Shown here: piece by piece, positions 1-10,590 of the stretch
Layout of the letters: the number at the start of each line of letters is the position of its first letter
Numbering within the stretch: position 1 is the stretch's first letter
NCBI RefSeq assembly: GCF_963678635.1
Contig: NC_087064.1
Span: 41,075,165 to 41,139,164 of the forward strand
Origin: Symsagittifera roscoffensis
Taxonomy: Eukaryota; Xenacoelomorpha; Acoela; Convolutidae
Direction of reading: 5' to 3'
Length of the DNA stretch: 64,000 bases
Program-made: the position numbers and the translations under genes
The notes under the pieces: model-generated
What the model saw: the letters and a program-made list of their open reading frames with translations, nothing else
What the model was told of the DNA's origin: nothing
Databases searched by the model: none

Positions 1-123
1 ACGGATAATTTTCGCTACGATCCACTGTAGCTCGTGGTTGATCGTGAACAATACTGAGTGAGAGGCTTGTTGTGGTACATTTTGATTATAGCTTTGTGTT
101 TATGATTTATTTTGACTGCTCAT
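1..123 (-). pseudogene. Family A gag, N-terminal fragment (Ty3/gypsy-like)
   Basis: This is the first part of the Gag-like protein of family A, cut by the window edge. The ATG is the complement of 121-123 and opens MSSQN, as at 15,318. A stop follows after seven codons, and a frameshift then restores the QQASHSV segment that is also seen at 15.2 kb and, degenerate, at 48.7 kb. In three copies (here, 15.3 kb and 40.3 kb) the upstream ORF-A is in the same frame as this Met. Non-functional. Identity with the other copies is clear by eye; the function (capsid/nucleocapsid precursor) is inferred from position before protease and RT. Confidence 0.6.
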
Positions 124-1850
124 ATAAATAATTTTGTTATTTTGGATTTTGCAAAAAAGTTGTAGTTTTGATTTGAAAAGTTGTTTCTATTAGAGGTTTT
201 TTGTTTATTTGTTTATTGTGATGTCGTTACTGGTTTAAATGTTTGATAAGCCATTTGTGAGTATTTTGGAGTGATAAACGTTTTTCTGTGGATTGTATAG
301 TTGTTTGCGGAATGCTGTGTTTTTGTTTTTTGGAGTTGTAGTTGTAGGATGAATGAGGGAAATTATTGTTGTGGTTTTATTGGCGTTGTTTCGACTTTTA
401 CTTCATTAGTGAAATGTGATGGCGTATGAATATCTTGGTATGTGAGATTTCTTGTTCCCTTTAATTTTTCTTGTGTGATAATGAATGTGAAGTTTAAGCG
501 GTTCTGTCAGCGAACATTGCATTATAATTTAAATGTATTGCATCAAAAGTAAATGGAGTTTTTCTAACAAAGTCTTTACTGATAGAAATAGTTGTGATTG
601 CTTGACTTGATACATCAGTTGTTATTTTAATAAGTAATGGATGAGACCAAACAACGTCCCAAACATAATCTCTTTCGTCTGCTAATACAATATCATCGTG
701 TGAATTTTGTGGTCGAAGTATTTCTCTTGATAGTGCTATGAGATCAATGTTATGGACAAAAAAAATCAATTAGAAACCATGCTAGTATTCATTATAAATC
801 ATCTTTGACATTTTGTGAGACTTCATTAATAATAAGGTTTTCACGGATTGTATTTGAAAATTTTGAGAAAAGACAGATTTCTGGTCTTACAGTTGAAAAT
901 CGGGATGTTTCAGTTGGCGACTCATTTTGTGTTTCTTTTAATTCTACTATAGATAGATAGCTAAAAATAATTTAAAAACATTGTTTGTGAACATTGAAAT
1001 TGCTCTTTGTGAATTTTGGTGTTGTATTTTTTTGTATTCTGTGAAAAATTTCGACATTTCTATATTTATATCATCTGTTTGTATCTGGTATGTAGGGTGA
1101 TTTTGTTTTGGTGATACGATTTTAATTGTGAATATACCGTAATATGATGTGATTTTACATACACCTTCGAGATAGTGGTCATGGATTTGTCATTTTATTT
1201 TTATTTCATGAAATTCTATTTTACATGGGTTATTTTTTTTCAAATAAATTTACAATTAAAATTTGGCATAAATTGTATTTTTCCTTGGGCAGCATCGCTT
1301 TGTGGTTGTATGAAAAATGGAAGTATCGAGTTATCAACGAAACTTTTGTTATGTTCGGTCATGTTTTACATTATTGAACTGTTAGTGTATAACACTCAAT
1401 ATGTCTTATTTGTTGATTCCAACTTTATAGACGTATTGGTTTGTTGATAAATGACTTTTTTATGGTGCGTTTTTCTTCAATTGCTGATGGCGTTGTAGCC
1501 AGAAAAACATACTTTGTCTTTTATTGGGTTATTTTTATTAAGTGACTCTTTCAAGTCTTGAAGTTCCTGTATTGTGTTTGTTTCAGAATCTGAGACTGCG
1601 TTTCGTCGTTTTGATTTTTTTTTTGATAATTTGCTTTTTTTGTTATGATTTTTTTGAGTTTGTCTTTTTGACCTAATATATACTAGATTACAAGATCGTA
1701 CCTGTCGTTTTTAATTAAACAGTTATGAAATACGATTTTTTGTTTACTGTCTAGAATTTCTTTTTGGTACTGTTTAGGACAATGGATGCAATATTTGGTG
1801 ATTAGAGTTTTGGTTGGAGCTTCTAAACTGTTAGTTCTTACAAAATTTGT
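124..1850 (-). pseudogene. ORF-A copy 1, long ORF upstream of gag in family A
   Basis: This is the most complete ORF-A copy in the left block. The best preserved stretch is 494-769, 91 codons open, with YVWDVVWSHP and DVSSQAITTISISKDF. The corresponding 40.8-kb copy reads YVWDPEWSHS and DISSAVFTTISVHK, so substitutions are conservative, which suggests past selection as protein. The N-terminal part lies near 1,650-1,850 and contains many stops. Between 124 and 493 is a Thr/Gln/Pro-rich linker leading in frame to the gag Met. I do not recognise the domain. It may be an N-terminal extension of Gag or a separate accessory protein; it is not an identifiable enzyme. Confidence 0.55.
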
Positions 1851-1990
1851 GTGGTTTTCCTTTCCTAACTTGGGGCAAACATTGTCGTGGTTGACGGGTT
1901 GGAGATTGAGTATATGAATTCGTGAGAAATATTTTTTAATTTCTCGAGACTAGGTTTTGATATATGAGTTACTCACTTAATCTTACCAAG
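1851..1990 (-). repeat. Family A leader block, copy 1
   Basis: This non-coding block contains the landmark TTGTCGTGGTTGACGGGTTG (plus-strand reading), which recurs in the leaders at about 4.02, 7.34, 10.50 and (diverged) 42.11 kb, and inverted at about 48.68 kb. In the two longer copies it lies between the LTR and ORF-A, so it is 5' untranslated leader. Here it directly abuts a pol fragment on its right, so the LTR is missing. Confidence 0.55.
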
Positions 1991-2750
1991 GGGTTGGGAT
2001 TTGTGATCGAGGGTTGGAGAATACGTTTTTTGTTTGAATATTTTCTGTTGTGTATTGTTGTTGATCCATGATGGATATAGTATAGGTTTAAATGTAGTGT
2101 TTCCTAACAAGTCTACTTCGTAGTGATTAATTTGGCAATCTAGATATATTGGAAAATAATGTGGATTATTTATTTGTGCATTATCAAGGTCGGTTTTTAA
2201 TACATATTTGCACTCCTATCGTGGCGATGTTTCGTCTTTTGCAAGAAAAGATTTCATATATTGTAGTATTTCTACTGTTGTTTTTTTTGTTAATAATTCA
2301 GGTGGTGTGATTCAGAGAGTGTCTGGCAACGCGAGATTTTTTCCTGCAATCCAAACCATATGTAAAACTGTGAATTTTATTAGAATTTTTTGAAATCAAA
2401 AAACTCTATGGTTTGTAATTGACTTTTGTGTAAACAGAAAAAATATAGGTTTATGATATGAAAAGAGAACTGTTCGATGATTTGATCCAAGTATTAAAAA
2501 ATCATATTCTGTGCGATTATATATTATAGCTGTGTATTCTCTCATAGGTGTAGCAACTCTAAGTTCCGCTTATCTAATTAGTCTTGAATTTGCTGAAATA
2601 CAATTCATTTTGTTTGTTCCATTGTGTGATTGTAATACTGCTGCGCCGATTCCAAAATTGGAGGCTTCGCACATTGCAAATGTTTGGCCTGGATCAGGGA
2701 TAGTATTTGATATTTGTTTTATTAATATTAATTCTTATTTTAATAAATAA
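1991..2750 (-). pseudogene. Family A pol fragment: RNase H end plus connection domain
   Basis: The minus strand encodes the RNase H-like segment seen better at 4.7-4.95 kb (DPGQ...NFGIGAAVLQSHNGT, SANSR) and then a connection segment with a (P)YPSWINN motif also found at 4.2, 7.5, 10.7 and 35.6 kb. Stops and frameshifts are frequent. The right edge at about 2,740 joins RNase H directly to the end of ORF-A (YVWDPVWSHP), skipping gag, protease and most of RT. The left edge joins the leader, skipping integrase. Confidence 0.5.
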
Positions 2751-3945
2751 TGGATGAGAACAAACAGGGTCCCAAACATAATCTGTTTTGTCTGCTAATA
2801 TAATATCATCCTATGAATTTTGCGGTCGAAGTATTTTTCTTGATATTGCTATGAGATCAATGTTATGGACAAAATAATCAATTAGAAACCATGCTAGTAT
2901 TCTTTGTAAATCATCTTTTACATTTTGCTAGACTTCGTTAATAATAAGGTTTTCACGGATTATATTTGAAAGTTTTGAGAAAAGACAGATTTCTGGTCTT
3001 ACAGCTGAATATCGGGATGTTTGGGTTGGCGAATCATTTTGTGTTTCGTTTAATTCTACTTTAGATAGATAGCTATAAATAATTTACAAATATTGTTTGT
3101 GAGCATTGAAATTGCTCTTTGTGAATTTTGTTGTTGTTTTTTTTTGTTTTCTGTGAAAATTTTTGAGAATTCTATATTTATATCATCTGTTTGTATCTGG
3201 TATGTAGGGTGATTTGGTTTTGGTGATACAATTTTGATTGTGAATATACCATAATATGATGTGATTTTACATATACCTTAGAGATAGTGGCCATGGATTT
3301 GTCATTTTATTCTTATTTCAGGAAATTCCTCTTTACATGGGCCATTTCTTTTTAAAATAAATTTACAATTAAGTTTTGGCATAAATTGTACTTGTCCTCG
3401 GGCAACATCGCTTTGTGGTTGTATGAAAAATGGAAGTTTCGAGTTATCAACGAAGCTTTTGTTATGTTCGGTCAAGTTTTACAATATTGATCTGTTAGTG
3501 TATAACATTTAATATGTCTTATTTGTTGATTCCAATTTTATAGACGTATTGGTTTGATTAAAAATGACTTTTTTTATGGTGCGTTTTTCTTTAGTTGATG
3601 ATAGCGTTGTAGCCAGAAAAACATATTTTGTCTTTTATTGGGTTATTCTTATTTATTGAATCTTTTAAGTCCCGAAGTTCCCGTATTGTGTTTGTTTCAG
3701 AATCTGAGACTGCATTTCGTCGTTTTGAATTTTTTTTTTGGATAATTTGCCTTTTTTTTGTTAAGATTTTTTTTTGGGTTTGTCTTTTTGACCTAATATA
3801 TACTTTTAAATGTCTGTGCGGTGTGATTACAAGATCGTATCTGTCGTTTTCAATTAAACAATTCTGTAATACGGTTGTTTGTTTACTGCCTAGATTTTCT
3901 GTTGGCGTACGGTTTAGGACAATGGATGCAATATTTGGTGCTTAG
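2751..3945 (-). pseudogene. ORF-A copy 2
   Basis: This is a degenerate copy of the ORF upstream of gag. It runs (minus strand) from an N-terminal segment near 3.9 kb, through the Ser/Thr/Lys-rich stretch and the QTDDI segment near 3.2 kb, to YVWDPVWSHP near 2.77 kb, where it is fused to RNase H sequence. Many stops are present. Plus-strand open frames here are antisense shadows of this copy. Confidence 0.45.
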
Positions 3946-4110
3946 AGTTTTGTATTCCTAAACTGTTACTGTTAGTTCTAACAAAATTTTTGTGGTTATC
4001 CTAACTTGGGGCATACATTGTCGTGGTTGACGGGTTGGAGAGACAGAGTATATCATTTCGTTAGAAAGTTTTTTTAATTTCTCGAGACTAGGTTTTGATA
4101 TATGAGTTAC
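3946..4110 (-). repeat. Family A leader block, copy 2
   Basis: The same leader landmark and the same flanking junction to the pol connection domain (right side) are present as at 1.85-1.99 kb. No LTR is attached. Confidence 0.5.
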
Positions 4111-5000
4111 TCACTTAATCTTACCAAGGGGTTGGGATTTGTGATCGAGTGTTGGAAAATAAATTTTTTGTTTGAATGTTTTCTGTTGTGTTTTGTTGTT
4201 GATCCATGATGGATATGGTGTAGGTTTAAATGTAGTGTTTCCTAACAAGTCTACTTCGTAGTGATTAATTTGGCAATCTAGATATATTGTAAAATAATGT
4301 GAATTATTTAGTTGTGCCTTATCAAGGTCGGTTATACTACATATTTGCACTCTTATCTTGGCGATGTTTTGTCTTTTGCAAGAAAAGACTTCATTTATTG
4401 TAATATTTCTACTGTTGTTTTTTTTTGTTAATAATTCAGGTGGTGTGATTCAGAGAGTGTCTGGCAACGCGAGATTTTTTCCTGCAATCCAAATCATATA
4501 ACAAATTGGGAATTTTATTAGAATTATTTGAAATCTATAAACTCTATGGTTTATATTTGACTTTTATGTAAACAGAAAAATTTTAGGTTTATGATATGAA
4601 AAGAGAACTGTTGGATGATTTGATTCAAGTATTAAAAAATCATTTTCTGTGCGATTATATTTTATAGATGTGTATTCTCTCATAGGTGTAGCGAGTCCAA
4701 GTTCAGCTTATGTAAATAGTCTTGAATTTGCTGAAATACGATTCATTTTCTTTGTTCCATTGTGTGATTGTAATACTGCTGCGCCGATTCCAAAATTGGA
4801 GTCGTCGCACATAGCATAAAATTGTTGGCCTGGATCTGGGATAGTATTTGATATTTTGTCAGTGAGAAGTGTTTTTTTTTCTTCAAATCGTTTTTGGAGT
4901 TCTGTTGTCCATTCAAAACTATTTTGTTGTCTGACAAAGTTACAAAATTTCAATTACAAGAAGTTAAGAACTCTAAGAAGTGCTTGTTTCTCTTTTTATT
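4111..5000 (-). pseudogene. Family A RNase H and connection domain
   Basis: Frame 4,708-4,953 reads FEWTTELQKRFEEKK, then IPDPGQQFYAMCDDSNFGIG and AAVLQSHNGT. This is the thumb-to-RNase H transition typical of Ty3/gypsy reverse transcriptases (F.W..E.Q..F...K, DxSxxGIGAxLxQ). The frame stops before the catalytic core is complete. Further left, 4,111-4,350 (79 codons) encodes a connection segment with TFKPTPYPSWINN, which in the long copy at 35.6 kb lies between RNase H and integrase. Here it ends at the leader, so integrase is absent. Non-functional. Confidence 0.7.
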
Positions 5001-5960
5001 TGATGGAAGTTGAAGTTTTATGATTGCGTCTATACGAGATTTTGTTGGAGTGATTGTATTTCCTTCAAAAACATGTCCAAAGAATATACACAAATAAGAA
5101 AAAATGTGAATTGTCTGGGGCTGCTTTCATGTTTTCCTTAAGTAATAATCGGTGGTTTTTTTTAATACTTTTAGCAATTCGTGTTTTGTTTTTTATTGCA
5201 TGAAAGAATTGTCTAATTTTGTAACGAACTTTTTATTGAAAATAAGTGGTCGAAAATTTTATTCATAACTGCTGAAATTGCTGCTGGTCCTATGGAAAAT
5301 CCATAGAAAATTCTACTAAATTCGTTTTGTTGATTTCCAATAACGAATTGTGTTAAGCGTCCTGATTGTTCACCTAGTGTAATTTGGTTTATACGCTGTT
5401 CATGTCAGCTGTTGTAAAATATTTTCCATTCAGTTTTGTGATATATACTTGAATTGGTTCTATGGGCCATTCACATTCAGATTCATTAATGAGTGAAATG
5501 AGGTATCTAGCGCCTAGAACAATTTTTATTGATTCTGCTAGAATAATAATGGGATGTATGAATGTGTTTCCTTTTGGTTATTCTTCTTCATTAACTGGAG
5601 ATATGATTTCGTATTGTTCTAATAAATCTAGTAATCCATTGACTTTATATTGTAATGAATTGGAACTTTACTTGCTCGTCGTTTTTTGAAAATTGCGTCA
5701 GGTCTTAGAGGTAGATGTAGGGGCGAATTTATTTTTCCACGATCAAATTAGATGCAGCTTGAACCATTGGGTGTTTAAGTTGTAGTTCTGTTAATTGCTC
5801 AAATTCTAGTTCTGCAAATTGAGAATGTTGAAAGTTGAACATTAGAAAAAAATTTTGTCGTTCAGTGGTATTTTTTTGATATCTGAAGTGTTGGTTCAAA
5901 ATAAATAGTTTATTCATAAAGTAGTCTGTTTTTCGTTTCGGATCACTAATTATATGGTTA
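5001..5960 (-). pseudogene. Family A reverse transcriptase (broken)
   Basis: The minus strand, across frameshifts, shows Ty3/gypsy-type RT segments: NEFSRIFYGFSIGPAAISAV near 5.3 kb (the region before the catalytic aspartates), then a jump over the place where the Y-x-D-D box should be, then the PRQFTFFL...DMFLKE region. Upstream (5,729-5,917) is a short open segment LAELEFEQLTELQLKHPMVQ shared with 12.3 kb. The catalytic box is missing, so this RT is dead. The matching copy at 11.5-12.45 kb shows the same loss. Confidence 0.55.
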
Positions 5961-7170
5961 ATTAAAAATTATTCATTAAGATTTGTTGATTGGCAAACAT
6001 TTATTAGTTTCAAGATGTTGTTTACTCTTTAGGCTGCTTCTACTATGGTAGATATTGTTGCATTGGTTCCACAATATCCTACAAGTCCTAGAGGTAACGT
6101 TATTTTATATGGTGAATTATTGTAAACGTACAAAGCAATTATATCCGACTTTGTATTTTTTGTGCATTTGGTTGATGAGGTCGTTACTTTGAAAAATTTA
6201 TGAATTGGTTTGAATTCAAGTTCTGACATGTATAGTCGTTGTTTGTTTTGTTTCATGTTGTTTTGATGAACTTGACTTTTTGAGAAATTATTTGCATATC
6301 CTGCTGATGGATTCAGATATTTTTGTTATTGGTTGTAGATTGGGTAAAATTTGGAGAAAATGGAGGTTGTCTATTTACTCTTTGAAAAATTGTGTTTTTC
6401 AATGTTGAATATAAACACTTTATATGTAATTGCTATTTGGGATATTATTAATGGGGATATATTTAGTAAAAAATGGTATTCCAATGATTTTGTGTTTTAT
6501 GTCTGTGATATGAAATGTTTGTTTGAAAGGTTTAGTTAAAAGTTTATTTTGTTTCATTGTTCGAGTGGAAACAAGGAAAATTGAATTTCTCCAAAAATTG
6601 TTAAACTTGATCCTTGTGCTGTATCTAATCTGCCTGAGGTTTTGAAAAAAATAAACTTGGAGTAAAATTGGTTTTTCATTCTATGTGTGAACAATTATAA
6701 TATTTGATTTTTCCTAGTCTATTAGTAAATCAATTTCGAGGTCTGCTGATTGAAAACCTTTGCGTTTTTAACTTTTTAAAAGAAGCGGGATTGTCCAAAT
6801 TTTTTTTAGCTAGTTGTGCTTTGCTTGCTGTATTTTGGTGTATAGTGTTTGTACTTGAACTTCCTTCAAGTTCTTGTTCGGTATAGTCTGTTATGTTTTG
6901 TGAATTATCTGATTATTCAAAATTATTAAAATTTTTATTGTTTCTGTAAAAATTCGATTCAATTGATGTTTCATATTCAATTTCAATCTGAAGCCTGTTT
7001 AGGGGAAGCGTATGTTCTGTTTCGCTCTCAACATCTGTGGATTCACAATTTACGTGATTTAGTTGTAATTCTGAATTTTCTGTGTTATAAATACCGGAAG
7101 GATCCGATTCAATTTCTTCAATTGATTGTACCTGGTTGATGTCTCTTTAATGTTTAGATGTATTTCATAA
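5961..7170 (-). pseudogene. Family A protease/linker region
   Basis: This is the region between Gag and RT. 6,029-6,256 (75 codons) carries SELEFKPIHKFFKVTTSS and ITLPLGLVGYCGTNATIST. Further upstream is DLEIDLLID followed by a stop where the retropepsin D-S/T-G-A box sits in the 38.1-kb copy. An acidic Ser/Asn/Glu-rich stretch near 7.0-7.1 kb precedes it. The retropepsin fold is inferred from the 38.1-kb copy, where DSGAES is readable. The right edge at about 7,170 is a direct join to another leader. Confidence 0.5.
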
Positions 7171-7440
7171 AATGTCTAGATTTTCTATTGGCGTACAAAA
7201 TTAATTCATAAATTTACTGTCTAGATTTTCTATTGGCGTACGGTTTAGGACAATGGATGCAATATTTGATGACTAGAGTTCTATTTTACCAAACTGTTAG
7301 TTCTTACAAATTTTGTGTGGTTAACTTGGGGCATACATTGTCGTGGTTGACGGGTTGGAGAGAGACTATATCACTTCGTGAGAAAGTTTTTTTAATTTCT
7401 GGAGACTAGATTTGATATATGAGTTACTCACTTAATCTTA
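7171..7440 (-). repeat. Family A leader block, copy 3, with local duplication
   Basis: The leader landmark is present near 7.34 kb. At the right edge a short segment (CTAGATTTTCTATTGGCGTA) occurs twice, at about 7.18 and 7.22 kb, which marks a rearrangement point where the leader was joined to the protease region. Confidence 0.45.
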
Positions 7441-8170
7441 GCAAGGGGTCGGGAATTGTGTTCGAGGGTTGAGGAATATTTTTTGTTTGAATGTTTCCTG
7501 TTGTGTATTGTCGTTGATCCATGATGGATATGATATAGGTTTGAATGTAGAGTTTCCTAACAAGTCTACTTCGTAGTGATTAGTTTGGCATTCTAGATAT
7601 GTTGGAAAATAATTTGGATTATTTATTTGTGCATTATCAAGGTCGGTTTTTACTACATATTTGCACTCTTATCGTGGCGATGTTTCGTCTTTTGCAAGAA
7701 AAGTCTTCATATATTGTAGTATTTCTACTGTTGTTTTTTTTGTTGATAAATCAGGTGGTGTGATTCAGAGAGTGTCTGGCAGGGAGAGATTTTTTCATGC
7801 AATCCAAACCATATGTAAAATTTGGAGTTTTTATTAGAATTATTTAAAATCTATAAACTCTATGGTTTGTATTTGACTTTTATGTAAACAGAAAAATTAT
7901 AGGTTTATGATATGAAAAGAGAACTGATCGATGATTTGATCCAAGTAATAAAAAAGCATATTCTGTGCGATTATATATTATAGCTGTGTATTCTCTCATA
8001 GATGTAGCAAGTCTAAGTTCAGCTAATCTAAATAGTCTTGAATTTGCTGAAATATGATTCATTTTGTTTGTTTCATTGTGTGACTGTAATACTGCTGCGC
8101 CGATTCCAAAATTGGAGGCGTCTCACATAGCATAAAATGGTTGGCCTGGATCAGGGATAGTATTTGATAT
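7441..8170 (-). pseudogene. Family A pol fragment (connection plus RNase H), copy 3
   Basis: The open segment 7,880-8,062 includes ISANSRLFRLAELRLATSMR and EYAFLLLGSNHRS, which is the RNase H part following the DxSNFGIGAA motif (readable in another frame near 8.1 kb). The left part repeats the connection segment. The right edge at about 8.17 kb is the same RNase H/ORF-A junction found at 2.74 and 9.22 kb. Confidence 0.5.
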
Positions 8171-9190
8171 TTGTTATATTAATAGTAAATTATGTTTCAA
8201 TAAATAATGGAGAGACCAAACAGGGTCCCAAACATAATCTCTTTCGTCTGCTAATACAATATCATCGTCTGAATTTTGCGGTCGAAGTATTTTTCTTGAT
8301 AGTGCTATGAGATCAATGTTATGGACAAAATAATCAATTAGAAACCATGCTAGTATTCTTTGTAAACCATCTTTGAAATTTTGTGAGACTTCAATAATAA
8401 TAAGGTTTTCACGGATGGTATTGAAATTTTTGAGAAAATACAGATTTCTTGTCTTACAATTGAATATCAGGATGTTTGAGTTGGCGACTCATTTTGTATT
8501 TCGTATAATTCTACTATAGATAGATAGCTAGAAATAATTTAAAAACATTGTTTGTGATCATTGAAATTGCTCTTTGTGAATTTTGGTGTTGTATTTTTTT
8601 GTATTCTGTGAGAACTTTCGAGAATTCAATTTTATCATCTGTTTTTATCTGGTATGTAGGGTGATTTGGTTTTGATGATACAATTTTGATTGTGATTATA
8701 CCATAATATGATGTAATTTTACATATACTTTTGAGATAGTGGTCATGGATTTGTCATTTTATTCCTATTTCAGGAAAATCCTCTTTACATGGGCCATTTC
8801 TTTTTTCAAAAAAATTTACAATTAAATTTTGGCATAAATTGTATTTGTTCTCGTAAAGCTTCGCTTTGTGGTTGTATGAAAAATGGAAGTATCGAGTTAT
8901 CAACGATACTTTTGTTATGCTCGGTCATGTTTTACTTTTTTGAACTGTTAGTGTATAACATTCAATATGTCTTATTTGTTGATTCCAATTTTATAGACGT
9001 ATTGGTTTGTATAAAAATGAATTTTTTATGGTGCGTTTTTCTTTAGTTGATGATGGCGTTGTAGCCAGAAAAACATGTTCTGTCTTTTATCGGGTTATTC
9101 TTATTTATTGAATCTTTTAAGTCCTGAAGTTCCTGCATTGTGTTTGTTTCAGAATCTGAGACTGCATTTCGTCGTTCTGAATTTTTTTTT
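8171..9190 (-). pseudogene. ORF-A copy 3 (truncated at its N-terminus)
   Basis: This is a degenerate ORF-A copy from the (K/R)NAVSDSET region to YVWDPVWSHP. It lacks the N-terminal module that precedes AVSDSET in copies 2 and 4. At 9,190-9,215 it is fused to about 25 bp of RT sequence and then to the next ORF-A copy, giving an ORF-A tandem. Confidence 0.45.
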
Positions 9191-9214
9191 TGGATAAGTT
9201 TGGATCAGAGATAG

Positions 9215-10430
9215 TATTTGATATTTTTTATATTAAAAGTAAATGATATTTTAATAAATAATGGATGAGACCAAACAGGGTCCCAAACATAATCTGTTTC
9301 GTCTGCTAATACAATATCATCGTCTGAATTTTGCGGTCGAAGTATTTTTCTTGATAGTGCTATGAGATCAATGTTATGGACAAAATAATCAATTAGAAAC
9401 CATGCTAGTATTCTTTGTAAACCATCTTTGAAATTTTGTGAGACTTCATTAATAATAAGGTTTTCACGGATGGTATTGAAATTTTTGAGAAAATACAGAT
9501 TTCTTGTCTTACAATTGAATATCAGGATGTTTGAGTTGGCGACTCATTTTGTATTTCGTTTAATTCTACTATAGATAGATAGCTAGAAATAATTTAAAAA
9601 CATTGTTTGTGAACATTGAAATTGCTCTTTGTGAATTTTGCTGTTGTATTTTTTTGTATTCTGTGAGAACTTTCGAGAATTCAATTATATCATCTGTTTG
9701 TATCTGGTATGTAGGGTGATTTGGTTTTGCTGATACGATTTTGATCCTGAATATACCATAATATGATGTAATTTTACATATACCTTTGAGATAGTGGTCA
9801 TGAATTTGTCATTTTATTCTTATTTCAGGAAAATCCTCTTTACATGGGGAATTTCTTTTTTCAAAAAAAATTACAATTAAATTTTGGCATATATTGTACT
9901 TGTCCTCGTAAAGCTTCGCTTTGTGGTTGTATGAAAAATGGAAGTATCGAGTTATCAACGATACTTTTGTTATGTTCGGTCATGTTTTACTTTTTTGAAC
10001 TGTTAGTGTATAACATTCAATATGTCTTATTTGTTGATTCCAATTTTATAGACGTATTGGTTTGTTTAAAAATGACTTTTTTATCGTGCGTTTTTTTTTA
10101 GTTGATGATGGCGTTGTAGCCAGAAAACATGTTCTGTCTTTTATCGGGTTATTCTTTTTTATTGAATCTTTTAAGTCCCGAAGTTCCCGTATTGTGTTTG
10201 TTTCAGAATCTGAGACTGCATTTCGTCGTTTTGAATTTTTTTTTTGGATAATTTGCCTTTTTTTGGGTTTGTTTTTTTGACCTAACATATTCTATTAAAT
10301 GTCTGTGCGGTGTGATTACAAGATCGTATCTGTCGTTTTTAATTAAACAGTTATGTAATACGATTGTTTGCTTACTGTCTAGATTTTCTATTGGCGTACG
10401 GTTTAGGACAATGGATGCATTATTTGGTGA
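9215..10430 (-). pseudogene. ORF-A copy 4
   Basis: The minus frame at 10,046-10,288 (80 codons) contains RRNAVSDSETNTIRELRDLK and then a Lys-rich segment. Upstream, at 10.3-10.43 kb, the N-terminal module reads TIVLHNCLIKNDRYDLVITP. The 41.9-kb copy reads LHNCLFRDERCDLVFTP there; conservative changes at five positions argue that this was translated. The C-terminal half is broken. No known fold is recognised. Confidence 0.5.
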
Positions 10431-10590
10431 TTAGAGTTTTGTTTTTCTAAATTGTAAGTTTTTACAAATTTTGTGTGGTTAACCTAATTTGGGGCATACA
10501 TTGTCGTGGTTGACGGGTTGGAGAGAGAGTATATCAATTCGTGAGAAATTTTTTTTAATTTCTCGAGACTAGGTTTTGATATATGTGTTA
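10431..10590 (-). repeat. Family A leader block, copy 4
   Basis: The landmark is present near 10.50-10.53 kb, with the same join to the pol connection segment on the right as in the other left-block copies. No LTR is attached. Confidence 0.5.

Noticed and set aside
1175-1447. Plus-strand 90-codon frame, with related frames at 8,789-9,046 and 9,844-10,101
   Set aside because: These repeat because they are antisense to ORF-A copies; the minus strand carries the conserved motifs. Treated as shadows.
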